This document shows, piece by piece, positions 15,700 to 19,796 of a DNA stretch of 19,796 nucleotides. The position numbers and the translations under genes were made by a program. The notes below the pieces were generated by a model that was given only the letters and a program-made list of their open reading frames with translations, did not search any database and had not been told where the DNA came from. Where the stretch lies: NCBI GenBank assembly GCA_964424125.1, contig CAYRHS010000043.1, forward strand, positions 1-19,796, in the 5' to 3' direction. The stretch comes from CAYRHS01 sp964424125 (GTDB lineage Bacteria; Actinomycetota; Acidimicrobiia; IMCC26256; JAOSJL01). How positions within the stretch are numbered: the first letter of the stretch is position 1; the number at the start of each line of letters is the position of its first letter.

Positions 15700-15969
15700 A
15701 CGCGCTGCCCCGACCCGGTATCGGTGACAGCGGCGAGCAGGGCGTCAAGAACCTGTCCCGACCGCGTCACGAGCGGGCTGCTGCCGCGACCCCTTGGGTT
15801 GCAATGACGGTGGTGACAAGACAGGCGAACGAGCTCACGAACGTGTCGACGTCGTCGCGGAGCCGACGCAGGTTCATCATCGCTCGGCTCCGTGCAGATG
15901 CGCTCGACGGGCGGCTCGTCCCCGTTCGCATCCCGATCGGGCGCGGGCGCGCGGCCAGAGGTGTGGGCG

Positions 15970-16395
15970 TCACGAGACACGCCGACCCTCGGGTAGGTGC
16001 TCGACGGCTCGCTCCAGGCCGGTCCCGAACGCCTGGAGCACCTGGTGCGCCGCTTCGAAGAAGCGAGCCGAGCGCCCCGGCGTCCACTGGAAGCTTCGGC
16101 CGAACCGTCGCAGGCCCAACTCGCTCGTGTCCCGCGACCACCCGTGCATGTCGATCGCCACTGGCACAGGTCCCCGGCCGCGAGCGCGGAGCACACCTTC
16201 GAGGCAGGCAACCGGAGCAGAACCCACGCCGCGAGCGGGGTGGGAGCAGGGTCCCGCCACAAGCCGAGCGCGAGCGCTCTCGCACCGTATTGAGCCGCCT
16301 GGGCCCGCGAGTGACGCGACTGCGCTCGGTAAGAGTTCGGGGTGGACGTCGATTCGGCGCCCGACATACCAGGCGACATCATTGCGGGTGTGCAT
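15970..16395 (-). CDS. Small protein of unknown function (141 residues)
   Basis: No family is recognised with certainty. The protein has mostly GC-ending codons and a sensible composition: an N-terminal MHTRNDVAWYVGRRIDV, a middle rich in Cys, Ala and Arg (CESARARLVAGPCSHPARGV), and a C-terminal part VPVAIDMHGWSRDTSELGLR plus FEAAHQVLQAFGTGLERA that looks like an amphipathic helix after a beta-strand pair. There is no signal peptide. The ATG at 16395 has an excellent Shine-Dalgarno, AGGAGG at 16405-16400, which is the main reason for calling it. The ribosome-binding region is present twice in tandem. It lies between repeat copy A and the tRNA-like fragment at 16544-16596, on the same strand as the cyclase. 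Confidence 0.55.
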   Translation of the reverse strand: MHTRNDVAWYVGRRIDVHPELLPSAVASLAGPGGSIRCESARARLVAGPCSHPARGVGSAPVACLEGVLRARGRGPVPVAIDMHGWSRDTSELGLRRFGRSFQWTPGRSARFFEAAHQVLQAFGTGLERAVEHLPEGRRVS

Positions 16396-16399
16396 CGGT

Positions 16400-16439
16400 C
16401 CTCCTGAGGACGACGAGGGTCAGCCCTCCTGAGGACGAC
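16400..16439 (-). repeat. Tandem 15-bp direct repeat containing the Shine-Dalgarno
   Basis: CCTCCTGAGGACGAC occurs at 16400-16414 and again at 16425-16439, a 25-bp period, on the plus strand. On the minus strand each copy carries AGGAGG. Only the copy next to the ATG at 16395 is correctly spaced for initiation; the other lies 25 bp upstream. Confidence 0.85.
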
Positions 16440-16543
16440 AAGTGACGTTACCCCGTGCCGACCGCACCGACGAGGCGTTTCCGACGGGCATCAGCCCCGT
16501 AGCGGCCGCGTGAAGGCGCCGTCGCCCGACCTGCCCGGGATAC

Positions 16544-16596
16544 TGGTCGAACACGGTGGGATCTGAACCCACCACCACGCGGGGCCCGAACGTGGT
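16544..16596 (-). other. tRNA T-arm-like fragment with adjoining hairpin (tRNA remnant)
   Basis: On the minus strand a perfect five-pair T-arm (GTGGG, loop TTCAGAT, CCCAC; 16572-16556) is followed by eight bases, one base and CCA (16546-16544). Just upstream lies a six-pair hairpin ACCACG/CGTGGT (16596-16591 with 16579-16574) at the place where a class II tRNA has its long variable arm. I could not find a matching anticodon arm, nor a clean acceptor 5' strand, so it is not a complete tRNA. It may be a remnant or another attachment-site fragment. The remainder of 16396-16664 shows nothing I can name. Confidence 0.45.
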
Positions 16597-16664
16597 ACTC
16601 GACGCACGCCTGTTGGCCGTGGCTGACGGGCAAGCCCGCCCGACGACGTTCAGGTCGGCTCTGG

Positions 16665-18617
16665 CTATCGACCGTGCAGGGTCACCACGTCGAAGGGCTG
16701 GCTCACGCCCTTGACCCGTACGGTCCGAGGCTCTGACGCGGCGTCGTGGCCCGCAGCCGTCAGCGCAGTCGCGAGGACCTCGCCCGCTCCGGCGAGCGAC
16801 ATGACGCGCGCCGCGACGTTCACAGCCATCCCGAAGTAGTCGCCGTGGCGTTCGGTCGCCGGGCCCTGGTGAACACCGATGCGCACACCCGGCGCAAAGC
16901 CTTGCCTGGCGCGGTGGCCGTCCAAGAGCTGCTGGATCGCGACGGCACACCGGACGGCAGGTGCCGTGTCCTCGAACGCCACGAAGAAGCCGTCGCCCTC
17001 GTGCTTGACGACCCGGCCATCGTGCTCGCGGATGCACTCCCGCAGCGCTCGGTCGTGCCAGCGCAGCACGTCGTTCCAGGCTGCGTCTCCCATCACCTCC
17101 GCGAGCGCGGTGGAGCGTTCGATGTCGGTGAACATGAAGGTCCGCTCGACGCTTCGGCCGACTGCCGGATCCGGGCTCACCGCCTCGAGCTCGGAGAGGA
17201 GGCGCTCCGCACGCTGCCGGTCGAGCTCCGCGCCGAGGTCCGCAAACGTCGACCGGCACGCTCGGAGCTCGAGGCGGGCGCCGTGGTCGTCGGCGGCGGC
17301 GCCGAGCGCCTCGGCGAGGACGAGCCGGGCTCGCGCCGTCTCGTAGGGCATCCCGAGGCCGCTCCACTCCTGCACCGCGGCGCGCAGCCGACCCACTGCT
17401 GTGCCGGGATCTCGCGTCGCGAGCTGCACCGCGCCGTCGGCACCGCTCGCAGCGGCTCGCAACGCTGCGCACGGGAACTGCTCTGCGATCTCCGCCAGCT
17501 CGTCGGCGGCGCGTCGTGCAGACGCGACCTCGTCTGCGGCAAGCGCCACGCTCACAGATGCCTCGAGGAGTCGGGCCCGCAGCAAACGGTCCCCTCCTGC
17601 CTCCTCGAGCGCCTGCTCGAGCGCGATCGCGGCGGCGCGAGCCTCGCCCTGCGCCAGGCGCAGGAGCGCGAGTCCCGGATGCGGCGGGTAGCCGTGCTCG
17701 TGGGCGACGGTAAACGCCTCGTCGGCCCCCTCCAGATCACCCAGACGCAGCCGGATCTCGCCGATCTCACACCAACCCCAACCGGCGTGCCACCGGTCAC
17801 CCCTGCTGGGGCGGGCACCCCCGCAAGCCAGGCGTGCCTCGGCCTCCGCCCGGGCGAGAGAGCCTCGGAGCTTCAGGACACCGGCCCGATGCACGTGACA
17901 GTCGGCGGAGAACTCCATTCCGCGCCCCGCCATCGTCCGGTCACACGTCTCGATCCACTCGGCCGCCCGCCCGTAGTCGGCGAGCTCCTGACACGCCGTG
18001 ATCGTGAAGCACGAGATCGGCATCGCCGCCCACGGCGCCAGCCGGTCACCCGTCACAGCCACCATCGCCTCGTCCATCATCGCCATGCCACGCTCGAGCT
18101 CACCCCGCTTGGCCCGAGCATGGCCCTCGATCTGGAGGGCCAGCATCTCGAGATCGAGGCTCCCGACCCGGCGCGCGACCTCCCTTGCGCGCTCCGCCTG
18201 CTCGACCGCGCCGTCGAGGTCCCCGAGATGCGCGCTGACATAGGCGTCCGAGAAGTGCGCCCGGGCGTGTGCCGGGCACTCGGGCGCATCCGCGAGGTAC
18301 CGCTCGGCGGTCGCACGCCACCCGCCGGCAACCGCCAGGTCACCTCGCATGAAGAAGTCGCCGGCGAGAAACAGCGCGGTCCACGCGGCACCCGACGCAT
18401 CTCCTGAGCTCGCGAACCCGGCGTGGGCGCGCTCCCGAGCGGCGATGGAGCCTTCGGTGTCGTCGACCGCCCAGGCCGCGACCGCCAACCCCTCAAGATC
18501 GTCCGGCGACAGCTCCTCGGGCGCGACGCTCGAGAGGCACCGCTGCGCGCCCGGCCAGTCACGTCGAGCCAGCGCAACACGACCCGATTCGACGATGGCG
18601 CTCGTCGTCTCGTCCAC
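16665..18617 (-). CDS. TPR-class III adenylate/guanylate cyclase
   Basis: 650 residues. Residues 1-480 are a long array of helical hairpins of TPR/MalT type (for example AHLGDLDGAVEQAERAREVA and RLGDLEGADEAFTVAHEHGY), with no membrane helix or signal peptide. The C-terminal catalytic domain (about 490-650) has FTDIERST (metal Asp498), VKHEGDGFFVAFED (purine-contacting Lys538, second metal Asp542), HGDYFGMAVNVAAR (Asp593, transition-state Asn600 and Arg604) and a closing VKGVSQPFDVV strand. All residues for catalysis are present. The Lys/Asp pair favours ATP, so cAMP is the probable product. The TPR part probably senses a protein or small-molecule partner. The order TPR-then-cyclase, without the ATPase domain that often sits between them in actinobacterial homologues, is less usual. 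The GTG start at 18617 has GAGGGGG upstream. Confidence 0.92.
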   Translation of the reverse strand: MDETTSAIVESGRVALARRDWPGAQRCLSSVAPEELSPDDLEGLAVAAWAVDDTEGSIAARERAHAGFASSGDASGAAWTALFLAGDFFMRGDLAVAGGWRATAERYLADAPECPAHARAHFSDAYVSAHLGDLDGAVEQAERAREVARRVGSLDLEMLALQIEGHARAKRGELERGMAMMDEAMVAVTGDRLAPWAAMPISCFTITACQELADYGRAAEWIETCDRTMAGRGMEFSADCHVHRAGVLKLRGSLARAEAEARLACGGARPSRGDRWHAGWGWCEIGEIRLRLGDLEGADEAFTVAHEHGYPPHPGLALLRLAQGEARAAAIALEQALEEAGGDRLLRARLLEASVSVALAADEVASARRAADELAEIAEQFPCAALRAAASGADGAVQLATRDPGTAVGRLRAAVQEWSGLGMPYETARARLVLAEALGAAADDHGARLELRACRSTFADLGAELDRQRAERLLSELEAVSPDPAVGRSVERTFMFTDIERSTALAEVMGDAAWNDVLRWHDRALRECIREHDGRVVKHEGDGFFVAFEDTAPAVRCAVAIQQLLDGHRARQGFAPGVRIGVHQGPATERHGDYFGMAVNVAARVMSLAGAGEVLATALTAAGHDAASEPRTVRVKGVSQPFDVVTLHGR

Positions 18618-18645
18618 CGCGCCCCCTCAGCACGCGAAACACCCG

Positions 18646-18651
18646 AGCCTA
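18646..18651 (-). promoter_or_regulatory. Possible -10 box for the cyclase gene
   Basis: TAGGCT (TANNNT type) on the minus strand, about 28 bp before the GTG at 18617. No good -35 at 16-18 bp is seen, so this is tentative. Confidence 0.3.
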
Positions 18652-18756
18652 TGGCCACACGGGTATCTCAGGAGCGGCGCCGGGAGTAACCCGCCGTTGA
18701 GCCGTCCCACCCCAGACGTGTGGACCGGTCGCCTCGAGCGCGGTCGGCGTCACGGA

Positions 18757-18776
18757 CGTACGATCGTCGCCGTACG
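18757..18776. repeat. Pair of CGTACG palindromes in the cyclase/DUF4242 divergent spacer
   Basis: CGTACG at 18757-18762 and 18771-18776, 14 bp centre to centre, upstream of both divergent genes. The spacing could suit a dimeric regulator, but six-base palindromes arise easily in GC-rich DNA. Apart from these and the possible -10 box, the 215-bp spacer shows nothing else. Confidence 0.3.
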
Positions 18777-18832
18777 GCCGGATCGACAGCGGAGAAGCAC
18801 TCACGAAACCACGACGTTAGGGGGGGGCTCGC

Positions 18833-19081
18833 ATGCCACTGTTCATGGACGTTCACACGCTCGAAGAGGGTGTGTCTGCAGAAGACGCGGCGAAGGCACA
18901 TCAGGCGGACCTCGAGACCCAAGGCAAGTACGGCGTTGACTACCGCCGCTACTGGGTCGACGAGAACGCCGGAAAGGTCTTCTGCCTGGTCGAGGCCCCG
19001 ACGGCGGACGACGCGGTCAGGGTGCATCGGGAGGCGCACGGTCTCGTCACCGACGAGATCTACGAGGTGAGCGAGGGCTAG
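18833..19081 (+). CDS. DUF4242 / SCO4226-like small nickel-binding-family protein
   Basis: 82 residues with the full family pattern: MPLFMDVHTLEEGVSAEDAA, then AHQADLETQGKYGVDYRRYW, KVFCLVEAPTADDAVRVHRE and AHGLVTDEIYEV. The fold is a ferredoxin-like dimeric barrel; the Streptomyces relative SCO4226 has been described as nickel-binding, with conserved His, Tyr and Glu side chains of the kind seen here. The physiological role is not known. The ATG at 18833 follows a G-rich run (eight G) that can serve as ribosome binding site. It is divergent from the cyclase across 215 bp and has no other partner on its strand. Confidence 0.88.
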   Translation: MPLFMDVHTLEEGVSAEDAAKAHQADLETQGKYGVDYRRYWVDENAGKVFCLVEAPTADDAVRVHREAHGLVTDEIYEVSEG

Positions 19082-19156
19082 CTTCCCGGCTACTCACAGG
19101 GTTCCAGGCGGAAGTAGCGGCGAGCTGCGAGATCGTGCGCGGAACCGGGTGTCCGC

Positions 19157-19315
19157 GGTGCCCGGGGTGGGAATCGAACTCCGACCGCCCCCGTGTCAGC
19201 GCGTGTCCTTCAGTCCACGGAACGGCGTGACTCTGCCAGTTCCGCGGCCCAGCGCGCGGCTGCCGTGTCGGCTCGTGTCGGCCTGTCTGGAAGAGTCCGT
19301 GACCAGTTCGTGACC
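19157..19315 (-). repeat. tRNA 3'-end-derived repeat unit, copy B (att-like)
   Basis: This is the second copy of the unit at 15545-15699, in the same orientation, 3612 bp further on. It has the same 31-bp perfect core (19157-19187) that reads as a tRNA 3' end on the minus strand, here ending GGGCACCG instead of GGGCACCA. It ends with the direct repeat GGTCAC-GAACT-GGTCAC (19315-19299). Upstream of the core on the minus strand a short open frame ends at 19210 (…RWAAELAESRRSVD), with no start and no recognised family. The rest of 19082-19389 (308 bp) holds no gene I can support. Confidence 0.75.
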
Positions 19316-19389
19316 GCGCCGTACGAGCGCGGCGTACCGGCGAGACCGTGAGCGTCCTGGGAGTGTCGGTCACGACGTCGAGCCCCGGG

Positions 19390-19796
19390 TCAGGGTTCCG
19401 TCAGTTCCCCGCTCGGATCGACGGCGTCCGAGGTTCGCTGGGGGATCGGGAGGTCAGGCGATGGACACGCGTATGGCGTGCCCTCGCCGCACTGCTCGTT
19501 GCGGAGGTACGAAGGGTAACCCTCGGGTGTCGGGCCGACGTTGAGCGCCGCGACGTTCGACCAAACCATGTAGGGGAGGAAGACGACGTTGAAGAACCCT
19601 ATGACTGCGAACTGTCGGACGAGCCGGCGGCGCCGCGCGAGGGTCAGAGGATCCGACGCGCCTCGCTCGAAGAAGGGTCGGCCCTTGTCATCCCGGAAGT
19701 AGCGAAGCGCGGCGACAGCGGCCCAGACCCACGCGAACCCCAGCGTCTCATAGATCGGGTACTGGTAACGCTCGCCCGCCCAGATCGACAACCACT
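19390..19796 (-). CDS. Spirocyclase AveC-family membrane protein (partial, N-terminus outside window)
   Basis: The C-terminal 135 or so residues are visible and the frame stays open to the window edge. They show the family pattern SIWAGERYQYPIYETLGFAW, LRYFRDDKGR, ERGASD, a membrane helix QFAVIGFFNVVFLPYMVW, and the conserved Cys-containing end NEQCGEGTPYACPSPDLPIP. At least two membrane helices are present. AveC carries out spiroketal formation in avermectin biosynthesis, but most actinobacterial homologues have no known substrate and this one is not in a visible polyketide cluster, so the family name should not be taken as function. A TTG at 19791 exists, but the frame reads through it, and the protein very likely starts beyond the window. 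Confidence 0.82.
   Translation of the reverse strand, partial: WLSIWAGERYQYPIYETLGFAWVWAAVAALRYFRDDKGRPFFERGASDPLTLARRRRLVRQFAVIGFFNVVFLPYMVWSNVAALNVGPTPEGYPSYLRNEQCGEGTPYACPSPDLPIPQRTSDAVDPSGELTEP

Larger units (their letters stand above)
15363..15969. other. 607-bp stretch without a convincing gene
   Basis: It holds the 5' signals of the TIGR03086 gene (15369-15392), the first tRNA-derived repeat unit (15545-15699) and about 270 bp beyond it up to the stop of the small minus-strand gene. Open frames exist on both strands but are arginine- and serine-rich, lack ribosome binding sites or lack family resemblance, so I call none. No terminator hairpin with a U-tract is visible. Confidence 0.6.

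Noticed and set aside
15767..15880. A 37-residue minus-strand peptide (MMNLRRLRDDVDTF…) with a weak GGAG upstream
   Set aside because: It looks somewhat protein-like, with a hydrophobic middle, but is too short and has no homology I can recognise to support a call.
15390..16382. A 330-codon minus-strand frame covering repeat copy A and the 141-residue gene
   Set aside because: Ser/Arg-rich, low-complexity translation; it reads through the tRNA-derived sequence and competes with the better-supported small gene.
16544..16660. A tRNA-Sec gene
   Set aside because: The T-arm and 8-base acceptor spacing are suggestive, but no UCA anticodon arm or paired acceptor 5' strand was found.
19210..19370. 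C-terminus of a tyrosine integrase ending at 19210
   Set aside because: The frame is open and alpha-helical-looking near its end, but shows none of the R-HxxR-Y motifs and has no start.
1..19796. CRISPR array, defence system, transposase or toxin-antitoxin pair
   Set aside because: No regularly spaced repeats, cas-like, nuclease/helicase defence, IS or toxin families were found in any frame I examined.

Overview
The window is high-GC DNA with densely packed, almost entirely GC-ending-codon genes. The gene set points to an actinobacterium: an ANTAR response regulator directly upstream of polA, a PolA with a degenerate proofreading site, a TIGR03086 (mycothiol/DinB-like) protein, two LPXTG-anchored surface proteins, a PilZ glycosyltransferase and an AveC-type membrane protein. 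A deep-branching, Acidimicrobiia-like lineage is my best guess, but that is inference.

Layout. 1-136: the tail of a sortase-anchored protein. 137-6017 (minus): a compact five-gene operon, read ABC1/UbiB-type kinase -> small coiled-coil protein -> ANTAR response regulator -> DNA polymerase I -> SAM methyltransferase. Its last three genes are linked by GTGA and ATGA stop/start overlaps. 6079-7338 (plus): a secreted coiled-coil M23 endopeptidase, divergent from the operon, with a clear promoter and a very short or absent leader. 7405-10806 (minus): a damaged stretch holding a BcsA-like glycosyltransferase with a PilZ domain (frameshifts, QxxRW motif not found), an intact DUF3303 protein and a zinc alcohol dehydrogenase with three single-base frame changes. 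10847-13003 (plus): a 718-residue fused double acyl-CoA dehydrogenase. 13012-15362 (minus): a secreted seven-repeat Vgb-like propeller with a DUF11 domain and LPVTG anchor, then a TIGR03086 protein upstream of it.

15545-19315 is accessory-looking. Two directly repeated units of about 155 bp, each ending in a tRNA 3'-end sequence, flank 3.6 kb that holds a small unrecognised protein, a TPR-class III nucleotidyl cyclase and a DUF4242/SCO4226-like protein. A third tRNA T-arm-like fragment lies between them. The window closes inside an AveC-family membrane protein.

No CRISPR array, complete tRNA, rRNA, transposase or intact integrase was found. The observations most worth following are the tRNA-derived repeats around the cyclase, the clustered gene damage at 8.3-10.1 kb, and the surface propeller protein.
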